Of a stretch of DNA of 31,145 bases, positions 18,232-27,226 are shown one piece after another (the first letter of the stretch is position 1; the number at the start of each line of letters is the position of its first letter). The translations under genes and the position numbers were made by a program. This stretch comes from Marinospirillum sp. (lineage in GTDB: Bacteria > Pseudomonadota > Gammaproteobacteria > Pseudomonadales > Halomonadaceae), in NCBI RefSeq assembly GCF_014859565.1, contig NZ_JACUUA010000023.1, positions 1-31,145 of the forward strand. The letters run 5' to 3'. The notes beneath the pieces are model-generated. The model saw only the letters and a list, made by a program, of their open reading frames with translations, was not told the origin of the DNA and ran no database searches.

Positions 18232-18765
18232 TTAATTCTTTTTCGGTGGGGGCAGGCGTTTTTGCTGGCGACGGTTCCAGCTGATAGAAACCTGCCAGCG
18301 CCAGATCAGGCGCACGGCGATGTTGGCTAGTATGGCGGCTATGGCTCCTGCCAGCACACAACCCAGCAGCAGGGGTTTCCAGATATGCCGGAACTGGGTA
18401 GAAATCCAGTCCATCATTCCACTGGATGGACTGGGATACACAGGTAAATCCAGCACCCATGCTCCGAGCAAATAACACACATACAACATGGCTGGCATGG
18501 TTAGTGGATTGCTTACCCACACCAGACCCACTGAAATCGGCAGGTTAACCCGGAAAAAAATTGCCAGTAACGCAGCAGCAAGCATCTGAAAAGGCATGGG
18601 CATAAACGCAAAAAAAAGCCCGATGCTGAAGGCACCGGAGACACTGTTACGCGTCAGCGTCCATACTCCTGGGTCAGCCAGATGGCTCGATAAAAACTTC
18701 AGTGATGCGTGATCTTTAAAGGATTCCGGTCTGGGTAGGTAACGCTTGATGATTTTGCGGGGCAT
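18232..18765 (-). CDS. DUF2062 family inner-membrane protein
   Basis: I prefer the ATG at 18765, giving MPRKIIKRYLPRPESFKDH, the usual DUF2062 N-terminus; the frame extends to 18828 without family similarity. The 177-aa protein has the block SVSGAFSIGLFFAFMPMPFQM, then NLPISVGLVWVSNPLTMPAMLYVCYLLG, typical of DUF2062. It has about three membrane segments and a basic C-terminal tail. The function is unknown. Next to comEC it keeps the Pseudomonas-like gene order. It converges with the antitoxin gene. Confidence 0.88.
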   Translation of the reverse strand: MPRKIIKRYLPRPESFKDHASLKFLSSHLADPGVWTLTRNSVSGAFSIGLFFAFMPMPFQMLAAALLAIFFRVNLPISVGLVWVSNPLTMPAMLYVCYLLGAWVLDLPVYPSPSSGMMDWISTQFRHIWKPLLLGCVLAGAIAAILANIAVRLIWRWQVSISWNRRQQKRLPPPKKN

Positions 18766-18875
18766 GATCTCGGACAATTCTCCCTTTAAAAGTGCGCGTA
18801 TTATGCCTAGGCTTAAATCAATGACCAAGTGTTGAATTGATCCCTAGACAGGGGTAGCACATTGATCAGACAGGG

Positions 18876-21137
18876 ATGGTTGTGCCGATGTTCCATCACC
18901 CCGTAAAACTCTTACCCCAACTGGCAACCGGATTGCTGTGCGGCATTCTAGCGGCACTTGATCTGTCGATCCAGCTTCCGCCGGAAATTCTGATTTGTCT
19001 GTTGCTGTTCACCCTGCACCAACTGCGCCGGCATCGGTATTTTATTGCTGCGCTGGTTTTTGGTTATGTCTGGTTACTGATCTTTCTGGCCTGGCGGATG
19101 GAGCTGGCACCCTCACAACAGGATATAAGCCATCCAGTGCAGTTGGTTGGGCAGATTCTTGAATCCAGTCATTCACCGGGTGGTTTAAGCAGCATCACTC
19201 TCAGGGTGCAAGAATGCCAGCGTACCAGCGGTGAAGCCTGTCAGTTGCAAGCACCTGGTCACATCCGCCTGAACTGGTACCCACAACAAACCCCACCAGC
19301 AGTTGGAGAAATATGGCAGCTGCAGGCACATGTCAGGCCGCTGCGCTCCCTCAAAAACTTTGGACAAACGCCTAGCACTGGCAGGCACCTTGCGGCAGGT
19401 CTGGTGGCACGGGGTTATGTGCATCGTCAGGCAGAGGTACAGCGCTTGGAATCCGCACAAGGTCTATCCGCCATCAGTAATCGGTTATCTCACAGCCTGC
19501 AGCAATACCCAATGAATGAACAGGGTCGCCGTATGCTGATGGCGTTAGGACTAGGAGAAAAACAGGCACTAACTGCAGCAGATTGGCGGATGCTGGAACG
19601 TACCGGCACCGTACACCTCTGGGTGATTTCCGGATTACATCTGGGATTGCTGGCCGGGCTGATGCTCTGGCTGGCGAAACGCTTGCACTGGCCGATTGGT
19701 TTGGCTCTGCCTTTAGCTGCAGCAGTGGCATTGGTGTACGCTCAACTGGCGGGTTGGGGAATGCCTGCACAAAGAGCCAGCATCATGCTGATTATGGGTT
19801 TACTGCTGATCAGCGGCTGGCGGCAGTTATCCCCCTGGACAGCTTATTGTCTGGCACTGATCCTACTGTTAATTTTTAACCCCTTGCTGCCACTGACACG
19901 GGGTTTCTGGTTGTCCTTTGGAGCGGTGGGCATCCTCATCACCACCCTGCGCGGATTACCTGCAGCACCGGGCTGGCTGAATCTGATCCGAGTACAGTGG
20001 GTGCTGACACTGGGTTTAACACCCTTGCTGATCTGGCAAGGTGCCTGGTTCAGCCTGTTGGCGCCGCTGGTTAACCTGTTGGCTGTTCCTTTACTGGGAT
20101 TATTACTCCTACCCCTGACTTTAATCGGATTACTGGTGTTGTGGTTAACCGGACAAGCCTTGCCGCTGGCCTGGCTGGCCGAGGGTTTTGCCGGCCTGGC
20201 TGTCGCACTGCAATGGAGTGCTGACTTGCCGATGCCCAATATCCAGCATCCACATTTTTTGTGGATGGGTTTGCTGGTGCTTTTGCCCCCTGGTTTTCCG
20301 GCGCGATCCCTAGCCTGGCTGGGTTTATTACTGGCCTTTATCCCTGCTGCACCCGATCAAACACAGCTTCAGCAACAGGATCACTGGAAAGTACATGTGC
20401 TGGATGTAGGGCAGGGCACTGCTATCCTGGTACAAAGTCAGGGACAAAACCTGCTGTATGATACCGGGCGAGGGTTTGATACTGGTTGGGCACCTGTTGT
20501 ACCGGCATTGGAGCCGTTGATCGGGCAGCAGGTGATTCATCAGCTGGTCATCAGCCACGATGATTCAGATCATTCTGGTGGGCTGGAAGCCGTCAGCAAG
20601 CGTTGGTCGATCAAAAATCTCTGGGCTGCAGGAGCCAAAACCTGTCAGGCCGGTGACCAATGGACACTGGGACAGCTGGATGTTCTGGCGCTCTGGCCAC
20701 CACAGCCAATCACAACGCGCCGGAATAATGCGGACTCCTGCGTGCTGTTGATACGTGGCAAAAATCACAGCCTGTTGCTGACGGGTGATGCCGGAGTAGG
20801 GGAAGAGGCTTTTTTTAGTCAGGCACTGCCAGAACTCCTGCAACAACAACCCCTGACTCTGCTAATCAGTGGTCATCACGGCAGTCAGACTTCAACCAGT
20901 GCAACACTGCTACAAGCGAGCAGACCCCACTGGGCCATACATACCACCAGTTGGCGAAACAGTTACGGCCATCCCCATGCTTTGGTGGTGCAGCGGCTGA
21001 GACAAAACAAGGTCGATCAGTTGGATACCGGCGAGCAGGGTGCAATACAGTTTGTGCTGGGTGACCATCAACCCATGATGAGCTACTGGCGACAGCAATA
21101 CCAACCCCTCTGGCAAGGTATATCACGGCAACCCTGA
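18876..21137 (+). CDS. comEC: DNA internalization-related competence protein ComEC/Rec2
   Basis: This 753-aa protein has the ComEC three-part layout. Two N-terminal membrane helices and an OB-like soluble segment come first. The competence membrane domain follows (RMLMALGLGEKQALTAADWRML, then TGTVHLWVISGLHLGLLAG). The C-terminal metallo-beta-lactamase domain starts near residue 507 (VHVLDVGQGTAILV) and has HDDSDH at 561-566. ComEC forms the inner-membrane channel for single-stranded DNA during natural transformation. An in-frame ATG 12 nt downstream is an alternative start. It diverges from the DUF2062 gene. Confidence 0.96.
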   Translation: MVVPMFHHPVKLLPQLATGLLCGILAALDLSIQLPPEILICLLLFTLHQLRRHRYFIAALVFGYVWLLIFLAWRMELAPSQQDISHPVQLVGQILESSHSPGGLSSITLRVQECQRTSGEACQLQAPGHIRLNWYPQQTPPAVGEIWQLQAHVRPLRSLKNFGQTPSTGRHLAAGLVARGYVHRQAEVQRLESAQGLSAISNRLSHSLQQYPMNEQGRRMLMALGLGEKQALTAADWRMLERTGTVHLWVISGLHLGLLAGLMLWLAKRLHWPIGLALPLAAAVALVYAQLAGWGMPAQRASIMLIMGLLLISGWRQLSPWTAYCLALILLLIFNPLLPLTRGFWLSFGAVGILITTLRGLPAAPGWLNLIRVQWVLTLGLTPLLIWQGAWFSLLAPLVNLLAVPLLGLLLLPLTLIGLLVLWLTGQALPLAWLAEGFAGLAVALQWSADLPMPNIQHPHFLWMGLLVLLPPGFPARSLAWLGLLLAFIPAAPDQTQLQQQDHWKVHVLDVGQGTAILVQSQGQNLLYDTGRGFDTGWAPVVPALEPLIGQQVIHQLVISHDDSDHSGGLEAVSKRWSIKNLWAAGAKTCQAGDQWTLGQLDVLALWPPQPITTRRNNADSCVLLIRGKNHSLLLTGDAGVGEEAFFSQALPELLQQQPLTLLISGHHGSQTSTSATLLQASRPHWAIHTTSWRNSYGHPHALVVQRLRQNKVDQLDTGEQGAIQFVLGDHQPMMSYWRQQYQPLWQGISRQP

Positions 21138-21206
21138 CAAAAAGCCGGAAACTACCCGCAGGCAGCGGCAGGCTGTTAGAATAATCGGCCCTGTACAAAC
21201 CCGGAG

Positions 21207-21878
21207 ATGCCTGTGCTGGAAATCCTGTTTGCCGGTGGCTGGCTGATGCTGCCCTTACTGCTGAGTTCAATCCTGGCTCTGGCAATCATACTGGAGCGCT
21301 TCTGGGCGCTGCGCATCAACAAGGTTGCGCCATCAGATTTGTTGCAACAAACACTGGCAACACCGCTGACCCCGGAGCTGCTACAAAAACTGCGCAACGG
21401 CTCCTCTTTAGGCCGCATTCTGGCCGCTGGTTTATCACGGCGCGGGCAGGGCACTGTACGCATACGTGAAGCCTTGCAAGCAGCAGGATCACATGAAGTC
21501 CACCAGTTGGAACGTTTTCTCAGTCCGCTGGGTTCCATTGCCGCCATCACACCCCTGCTGGGTTTGCTCGGCACAGTGGTGGGCATGATTGATGTGTTCC
21601 AGCAGCTGGACTTGTCGGCGGGCAATGCCCAGCAGCTGGCCGGTGGCATCTCCATCGCGCTGATCACCACCGCAGCCGGTTTAACCATTGCCATTCCTGC
21701 TCTGGTGATGCACCGTTATTTTTTACGCCGGGTCAGTGATCTGGTGGTGGCGCTGGAAGAAGAATCACAAAAACTACTGGATCGACTGACCCCGCAAGTA
21801 CCGGCAGAAGTTCACCTGCAACTGGATGATGATCTGGTCGACAAACCGACAGAAAGCTCCGGCGCAGCCTGGAATTGA
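21207..21878 (+). CDS. exbB: MotA/TolQ/ExbB-family proton channel protein
   Basis: The 223-aa protein has an N-terminal helix (WLMLPLLLSSILALAIILERFWAL) and the paired C-terminal helices with the family block LGSIAAITPLLGLLGTVVGMIDVFQQL and ISIALITTAAGLTIAIPALVMHRYF. It forms the proton channel with the ExbD-like protein encoded 3 nt downstream. The GGAG at 21203-21206 lies too near the ATG at 21207. A GTG at 21213, two codons later, is better spaced and may be the real start. Its place between comEC and msbA is also seen in pseudomonads. The energised partner is not known. Confidence 0.92.
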   Translation: MPVLEILFAGGWLMLPLLLSSILALAIILERFWALRINKVAPSDLLQQTLATPLTPELLQKLRNGSSLGRILAAGLSRRGQGTVRIREALQAAGSHEVHQLERFLSPLGSIAAITPLLGLLGTVVGMIDVFQQLDLSAGNAQQLAGGISIALITTAAGLTIAIPALVMHRYFLRRVSDLVVALEEESQKLLDRLTPQVPAEVHLQLDDDLVDKPTESSGAAWN

Positions 21879-21881
21879 ACC

Positions 21882-22292
21882 ATGCAATTTAAACGTCAGG
21901 CCACAGAAGCAGTTCAGATCAACATGACACCCCTGATTGACGTGGTGTTTTTATTGCTGATTTTTTTTATGGTCACCACCAGCTTTCCTGATCGTCAGCT
22001 CAGCCTGCAACTGCCAGGGTCAGATACAGCTATTGTAGTGCGCGACCCTTTGCCGCAGATTCACCTGCTCAGCCTTTACAGTGATGGCCGTATCCTGCTG
22101 AATGATAAAGAGATCAGCACCCCGGAACAGCTGCAGGAACAGCTACAACAAGCGATTGAGCAACAGGATCAACCCGCACTGGTGATTCGTGCCGAAGCGG
22201 ATACCGCTCACCAGCAGGTGGTCAGTGCGCTGGATCTGGCAAGACGACTGGGAATTGAACGGGTTAGAATAGCGACCCGCCCCATTCATTAG
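21882..22292 (+). CDS. exbD: ExbD/TolR-family biopolymer transport protein
   Basis: The 136-aa protein has a single N-terminal membrane helix carrying the essential family aspartate (NMTPLIDVVFLLLIFFMVT) and a periplasmic domain ending in the typical VVSALDLARRLGIERVRIAT. It pairs with the ExbB-like protein, whose stop lies 3 nt upstream, to convert proton flow into periplasmic work. Confidence 0.95.
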   Translation: MQFKRQATEAVQINMTPLIDVVFLLLIFFMVTTSFPDRQLSLQLPGSDTAIVVRDPLPQIHLLSLYSDGRILLNDKEISTPEQLQEQLQQAIEQQDQPALVIRAEADTAHQQVVSALDLARRLGIERVRIATRPIH

Positions 22293-22312
22293 CATTAAGG
22301 CAAGAGACATCA

Positions 22313-24097
22313 GTGACCGACAATAACCACTCCTCACAGCCCGGCCAGATTACAGAACAAACCAGCGCCCAGATTTATAAACGCCTGCTGAGTTATGTTC
22401 GTCCCTACTGGGTGGCATTTATGCTCAGCGTACTGGGGTACGCCATTTATGCTGCCTCCAGCACCGCTTTTGCCCATGTGATGAAGCTATTGGTGGATTC
22501 CATACAAGATGGCATGGATGGCAAACGCCTGTTTTTCCCGCTGCTGGTAGTGGGAATTTTTGCCATGCGTGGGGTGGGTACCTTTCTGGGTACTTATTTT
22601 ATGGCGCATGTGGCACGTCAGGTAGTGCACTTTTTACGCTTGGATCTGTTCAAAAGTTTTCTGGTATTACCCGCCCGTTTTTATGACCACAACTCATCCG
22701 GGCATCTGGTTTCGCGTTTGACCTATAACGTCGAGCAGGTCACCGGAGCCGCCACCAACGCCATTACCGTCCTGATTCGTGAAGGTCTGTTTGTCATCGG
22801 GCTGATGACCTATCTGGTCTGGGTCAACTGGGCACTGGCACTGGTGTTTGTTGCTGTAACACCCATCATCGGGGTGACGGTGAGCTATGCCAGCAAACGC
22901 TTCAGAAAAATCAGCCGTCGTATTCAGGGGTCCATGGGGGATGTCACCCATGTGGCTTCCGAAGCCATCAGTGGTTACCGTGTGGTGCGCAGTTACGGTG
23001 GCAGTGAATTTGAATACCAGCGTTTTCTGCACGCCAGTGATTACAACCGCAAACAAGCCATGAAAATGGCACTCACCAAAGCCATCAACACCCCAGTGGT
23101 GCAGCTGATTGTGGCCGTGGCACTGGGTTTTCTGGTGTGGCTGGCGCTGTCGCCGGATCTGATGGGCGACATGACACCCGGTGAGTTCATTGCCTTTTTA
23201 ACCGCTGCATCTTTGATGGCTAAACCCCTGCGCCAACTGACTGAGATTAACAATACCATCCAGCAGGGGCTGGCAGCTTCTCAGGATGTGTTTGCCTTTC
23301 TGGATGCACCCACCGAACCGGACTCAGGCACCCGCACCCTGGATCGTGCCGAAGGGCGGGTGGAGTTTGATCAGGTCAGTTTCAGTTATGGCGCCGATCA
23401 ACCCCAGGTACTCAAAAACATCAACCTGAAAGTAGAGCCGGGTGAAATGATTGCGCTGGTCGGACGCTCCGGCAGTGGTAAATCGACCCTGGCCAGCCTG
23501 ATTCCGCGTTTTTATGAACTGGAACAGGGGCAGATCCGACTGGATGGCATTCCGATTGCAGAACTGACACTCAGCAGCCTGCGTCAGCAGATTGCCATCG
23601 TCACCCAGCAGGTCACCCTGTTTAACGACACCCTGGCGGCCAACATCGCTTATGGCATCAGCAATCCAGATCGTAAAGCCATCGAAGCCGCCGCCAAAGC
23701 AGCCTACGTGATGGACTTTGCAGAAAAACTGCCGCAAGGGCTGGATACCCTGGTCGGTGATAATGGTGTGTTGTTGTCCGGTGGTCAGAGACAACGTATC
23801 GCCATTGCCCGCGCGATCATGAAAAACGCCCCCATCCTGATTCTGGATGAAGCCACTTCGGCACTGGATACCGAATCAGAACGCTACATCCAGCAGGCGC
23901 TGGAGCATGTGATGCAAGGGCGCACCACCTTTGTGATTGCCCACCGTTTATCCACCATCGAAAAAGCTGATCGAATTCTGGTGGTAGCAGAAGGGGAGAT
24001 CGTGGAATCCGGCACCCATGAACAACTGATTCAGAAGGATGGTACTTATGCCATGCTGCACAAGATGCAGTTTCACGAACAGGTGACACCCCAGTAA
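22313..24097 (+). CDS. msbA: Lipid A export ATP-binding/permease protein MsbA
   Basis: This 594-aa half-transporter flips lipid A-core across the inner membrane. It has six membrane helices, with the MsbA-typical YNVEQVTGAATNAI and HVASEAISGYRVVRSYGG. The ATPase domain has Walker A GRSGSGKST at about 384-392, signature LSGGQRQ near 488 and Walker B LILDEATSALD. The start is a GTG at 22313 with only a weak ribosome-binding site. lpxK starts at the msbA stop (TAATG), so they are coupled. Confidence 0.96.
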   Translation: MTDNNHSSQPGQITEQTSAQIYKRLLSYVRPYWVAFMLSVLGYAIYAASSTAFAHVMKLLVDSIQDGMDGKRLFFPLLVVGIFAMRGVGTFLGTYFMAHVARQVVHFLRLDLFKSFLVLPARFYDHNSSGHLVSRLTYNVEQVTGAATNAITVLIREGLFVIGLMTYLVWVNWALALVFVAVTPIIGVTVSYASKRFRKISRRIQGSMGDVTHVASEAISGYRVVRSYGGSEFEYQRFLHASDYNRKQAMKMALTKAINTPVVQLIVAVALGFLVWLALSPDLMGDMTPGEFIAFLTAASLMAKPLRQLTEINNTIQQGLAASQDVFAFLDAPTEPDSGTRTLDRAEGRVEFDQVSFSYGADQPQVLKNINLKVEPGEMIALVGRSGSGKSTLASLIPRFYELEQGQIRLDGIPIAELTLSSLRQQIAIVTQQVTLFNDTLAANIAYGISNPDRKAIEAAAKAAYVMDFAEKLPQGLDTLVGDNGVLLSGGQRQRIAIARAIMKNAPILILDEATSALDTESERYIQQALEHVMQGRTTFVIAHRLSTIEKADRILVVAEGEIVESGTHEQLIQKDGTYAMLHKMQFHEQVTPQ

Positions 24098-25128
24098 TGA
24101 AGCTGCAGCAATGGGTGGAACAACACTGGTATGCCAGAAATCCAGGTGTTCTGGGTTTGCTGGCACCTCTGGAGGCGCTCTACTGCCATACAATGCAGCA
24201 GCGCCAACAGGCTTACCAACAAGGCAAAAAGCCATCCAGCCACCCCGGTGTGCCGGTGGTGATTGTCGGTAACCTCACCGTGGGCGGCAGTGGTAAATCT
24301 CCAGTGGTAGCAGCACTGGCTGATTATTTTTGTCAACAAGGTTGGAAACCCGGCATCATCAGCCGGGGTTACGGCGGTAAAGCCAGCCACTACCCCTTAC
24401 TGGTTACGGCCAGCAGTGATCCGGCAGCAGTGGGTGATGAACCCCTGATGCTGGCACAACAAACCAGCTTGCCGGTCGCTGTTGATCCAAACCGCCCGGA
24501 AGCTGCCCGCTTGTTGGTCGAACAAGGCTGTAACCTGCTGTTAGCAGATGATGGCTTGCAACATCTGGCATTACAAAGGGATATCGAACTGGTGGTGCTG
24601 GATGGTGCTCGTGGACTGGGCAACGGACATTGCCTGCCGGTGGGGCCATTAAGAGAAACAACCAAGCGTTTAAACAGTGTCGATTTTATTCTCTGCCAGG
24701 GTGAGTTAACCGTACCCCTGCCAGCGGATTGCCCTGCCGTAGATCAACGCTGGATCCACTACCGCCTGCAACAAACCGGCTGGCGCTGTGGTGATGGTCA
24801 GACGCAAACCGACATGCCATTCAAATCCGGTCAGCAGGTACATGCCCTGGCCGGTATCGGTAACCCACAGCGTTTTTTTGATCAACTGCGGCAGCAAGGG
24901 CTGGATGTGATTGAACACCCGTTAAAAGACCATGCAACGATGGATGCCCGCCTGCTGAATCTGCCCGGCGAGCAACCCATCCTGATGACCGCCAAGGATG
25001 CGGTAAAACTTAAACCCTGGCTGAACACACGTCACTGGGTGGTGGAAGTGCAGGCTGACTTACCGCAAACCCTGCTGGATGCCCTGCAAAACAAGCTTAA
25101 TACACTGCAACAGAAGCCCAGACCATGA
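24097..25128 (+). CDS. lpxK: Tetraacyldisaccharide 4'-kinase LpxK
   Basis: The 343-aa inner-membrane-associated kinase phosphorylates the 4' position of the lipid A precursor. It has the LpxK opening WYARNPGVLGLLAPLEALY, Walker A GGSGKSP at about 63-69, the SRGYGGK motif, GDEPLMLAQQTSLPVAV, and LLADDGLQHLALQRDIELVVLDG. The C-terminal MTAKDAVKLKPW is also typical. It overlaps msbA by one base and the miaE remnant by 4 nt. Confidence 0.96.
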   Translation: MKLQQWVEQHWYARNPGVLGLLAPLEALYCHTMQQRQQAYQQGKKPSSHPGVPVVIVGNLTVGGSGKSPVVAALADYFCQQGWKPGIISRGYGGKASHYPLLVTASSDPAAVGDEPLMLAQQTSLPVAVDPNRPEAARLLVEQGCNLLLADDGLQHLALQRDIELVVLDGARGLGNGHCLPVGPLRETTKRLNSVDFILCQGELTVPLPADCPAVDQRWIHYRLQQTGWRCGDGQTQTDMPFKSGQQVHALAGIGNPQRFFDQLRQQGLDVIEHPLKDHATMDARLLNLPGEQPILMTAKDAVKLKPWLNTRHWVVEVQADLPQTLLDALQNKLNTLQQKPRP

Positions 25129-25271
25129 TTGAAGCCCCCGCCATACCACAAATTGAAGCCTTTTTAAAATGCCGCACCCCGCAAGCCTGGGTGGATGCCG
25201 CGCTGGATCAAATGGATATTTTGTTAATCGACCATGCCCAGTGTGAAAAAAAGCCGCAGCAGCAGCCATGA
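25125..25271 (+). pseudogene. miaE: 5' fragment of miaE, tRNA-(ms2io6A) hydroxylase (truncated)
   Basis: The 48-codon frame starts in an ATGA overlap with lpxK and reads IPQIEAFLKCRTPQAWVDAAL, then LLIDHAQCEKK. This matches the first 43 or so residues of MiaE, a diiron hydroxylase of about 200 aa that acts on a tRNA hypermodification. At 25246-25252 a run of seven A followed by G precedes loss of the frame. Shifting by -1 there restores a MiaE-like AAAAAM for a few residues, after which similarity stops. The remaining three quarters, including most iron ligands, are absent from the window. It is most likely a decayed gene; see the findings for the frameshift alternative. Confidence 0.8.
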
Positions 25272-25407
25272 TAGCGTGTTTAGATTTCATTCAGGTGTGC
25301 CGACCAAAGATAAAGCTAAGCCCCTGTAAAGGGTCAAAGGTTTATGCTATAAGCCTTATAGGAAACCTGATAATCCTGAACCTGACCGATCAGAAAGAGG
25401 AAACATT
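25272..25407. promoter_or_regulatory. Upstream region of the traF-like gene with extended -10 and palindrome
   Basis: TGCTATAAG at 25345-25353 is a good extended -10 element; no convincing -35 is seen. It is embedded in a dyad: GGTTT (25339) with AAACC (25363), and inner TATAA/TTATA around GCC. This could be an operator. A GAGGAA ribosome-binding site precedes the ATG at 25408. Confidence 0.45.
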
Positions 25408-27069
25408 ATGACCTTTAAACCAACGCGTATCGCCCTGGCACTGGCAGCACTTAGCCTGCCTTTTGCTGCTGTAACTGCCTCTGCCAACCAATCCTTAGTT
25501 AGCCCTGGTTACTCAGCAACGATTGGTGGTGTATCCAACCGTTCCAGTATTCATTCCAGCTCACACAACCCGGCCAGTAACTCCATCCTGATTAAACAGG
25601 ATGAAAAAATGCGCTTTGGTTACCTGAGTAATCTAGGTGGTTATCTGGAGCTGGGTGAAGTGGATGACCTGGATCTGGTCATTGATAATCTGGTTGATGA
25701 TATGGATGCTGTGGATACGATTAATCTTCCATCCAGTAAACAGCGCCTTGCTGAGCGTTATCCGAATGTTGAAAGAAATAATCAAACCGAGAGTCAGCTG
25801 GAAGCGGCTTATCTTGAGGCCATCTCAAGTGAGGTGAATAACAATCTGCTGGCAGAGCTGGAAAAAGGTGGTCAGATACGTTTTGGCACCCAGATTCAGG
25901 CACCACTGACACCCTTCCTGATCCGCAGTGAAAAAGCACGCGGTACTTTCAGTGTAAATGCCTCTGCCTCCATGCAGTTTAAAGGTGGCTTTCTAGGTGG
26001 ACCTTTTGGTGTGGAAACTACCTTTAAGGCTGGAAATACATCATTTGGTGCCATCAATCTGGATCTGACCAAAGTAGCTGGTATTGTGCCGGATCTGGAG
26101 GATATTGTTGATGACACAGAAAAAAGCGATGCGGATAAGGTAGCAGCCATAGAGACCCTACTGGCAAATAATGGAATGCTGGCCGGTAATGAGGCAACCA
26201 TCGAAGCACTTAAAAAACACTATAATGTAAAGACCGCGTCAGTTACACCAGCATCGTCCACTCTGCAATCTGAATCTAAGCTCACCACCAATTCTGGTCT
26301 GGATGTGCGGGCAGCAACCCTGGCTCATCTGGGTTTGGGTTATGGCACCAATCTTACCAATTGGAGTGAACTGACCCTGCCAAAAGGTGAGTTGGAACTG
26401 GGTGCCCGCCTTAACCTGTATCAAGTCGAACTGGCGCGTAACTTTGTATCCATTCAGGCAGAAAACAACTCAAACGATAATGACAGCACCAGCGATAAGC
26501 TGACCGATGATTTTACCGACAACACCACCAACGCCACTGCCCTTGGTCTGGATGTTGGCATGTTGTGGCATGATGACAATTTTCAGGCTGGTCTGACCAT
26601 CTACAACCTGAATGAACCCAGCTTTGATTACCCTGATCTGGCAACCTACCTGACCGGTGAAACCCTGACAGCACTGCAAGGCTTAGAAGTAGCGGGAAAA
26701 ACCAAAGTAGCAGATTCAGTGTCTATGACCCGCCATGCTGTTCTGGAAGGTGCCTACTACACCGATAATCGCAACTGGGTTGTGCAAGGCTATTTCACTC
26801 TGGGTACTGCGACAAACCTGGTGGGTGATGAGTCACAAGATATGGGTATTTCAGCCGGTTACTTCAGCCAGAGCTTTTTAGTTCCAGCCTTCCGTATTGG
26901 TTACAATAAAAACCTGGCGGGTACAAAGCTCAGCACCGTTAATGCAGGTACCACCCTGTTTGGCATCATAAATATGGATTTGGCGATGGGGCTGGAAAGC
27001 TCCAGTTTTGATGGAACAGATATTCCCCGTTATGTCGGGTTTAATCTGGGCTTTGAAGAGAAGTTCTAA
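25408..27069 (+). CDS. TraF_2-family (conjugal-transfer-TraF-like) outer-membrane protein
   Basis: This 553-aa protein has a Sec signal peptide (MTFKPTRIALALAALSLPFAAVTASA) and many alternating beta-strand segments, ending with the aromatic-terminated strand GFNLGFEEKF. This is the pattern of an outer-membrane barrel. The early block SPGYSATIGGVSNRSSIHSSSHNPAS, then FGYLSNLGGYLELGEVDDLD, matches the chromosomal TraF_2 family that databases label conjugal transfer protein TraF. No conjugation genes are nearby, so that label should not be taken as function. It is flanked by its own promoter region and a terminator, so it is probably monocistronic. Confidence 0.8.
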   Translation: MTFKPTRIALALAALSLPFAAVTASANQSLVSPGYSATIGGVSNRSSIHSSSHNPASNSILIKQDEKMRFGYLSNLGGYLELGEVDDLDLVIDNLVDDMDAVDTINLPSSKQRLAERYPNVERNNQTESQLEAAYLEAISSEVNNNLLAELEKGGQIRFGTQIQAPLTPFLIRSEKARGTFSVNASASMQFKGGFLGGPFGVETTFKAGNTSFGAINLDLTKVAGIVPDLEDIVDDTEKSDADKVAAIETLLANNGMLAGNEATIEALKKHYNVKTASVTPASSTLQSESKLTTNSGLDVRAATLAHLGLGYGTNLTNWSELTLPKGELELGARLNLYQVELARNFVSIQAENNSNDNDSTSDKLTDDFTDNTTNATALGLDVGMLWHDDNFQAGLTIYNLNEPSFDYPDLATYLTGETLTALQGLEVAGKTKVADSVSMTRHAVLEGAYYTDNRNWVVQGYFTLGTATNLVGDESQDMGISAGYFSQSFLVPAFRIGYNKNLAGTKLSTVNAGTTLFGIINMDLAMGLESSSFDGTDIPRYVGFNLGFEEKF

Positions 27070-27106
27070 AAGTTAGACTGATCAGTAAATGTTTGATCTT
27101 GTAAGC

Positions 27107-27136
27107 AAAAAAGAGTGCCGCTGGCACTCTTTTTTG
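27107..27136 (+). terminator. Intrinsic terminator after the traF-like gene
   Basis: AAGAGTGCC (27111-27119) pairs with GGCACTCTT (27123-27131) around GCT, preceded by an A-run and followed by a T-run. This is a strong and potentially bidirectional terminator. Confidence 0.93.
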
Positions 27137-27157
27137 TTGAATAAAAGTTAATGCGCC

Positions 27158-27186
27158 TTGGTACTCTATGGCGGGAATGCTAGAAT
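27158..27186 (+). promoter_or_regulatory. Candidate promoter of the wzz-like gene
   Basis: TTGGTA (27158-27163) and TAGAAT (27181-27186) are spaced by 17 nt and lie between the terminator and the ATG at 27227. Confidence 0.6.
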
Positions 27187-27226
27187 TGCACCTTAGCTCA
27201 ACACCACAACCGACAACGATCGTACA

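Noticed and set aside
23324..23794. 156-aa open frame on the minus strand
   Set aside because: It is antisense to the MsbA ATPase domain and shows no recognisable family.
25125..25411. A confirmed programmed -1 frameshift producing a full MiaE-traF-coupled protein
   Set aside because: The -1 extension does not look like MiaE beyond a few alanines and is far too short for the enzyme. Kept only as a finding to test.
25408..27069. Conjugation or plasmid-transfer locus based on the TraF label
   Set aside because: No other transfer, relaxase or pilus genes are nearby; the TraF_2 family is common on chromosomes without conjugation genes.
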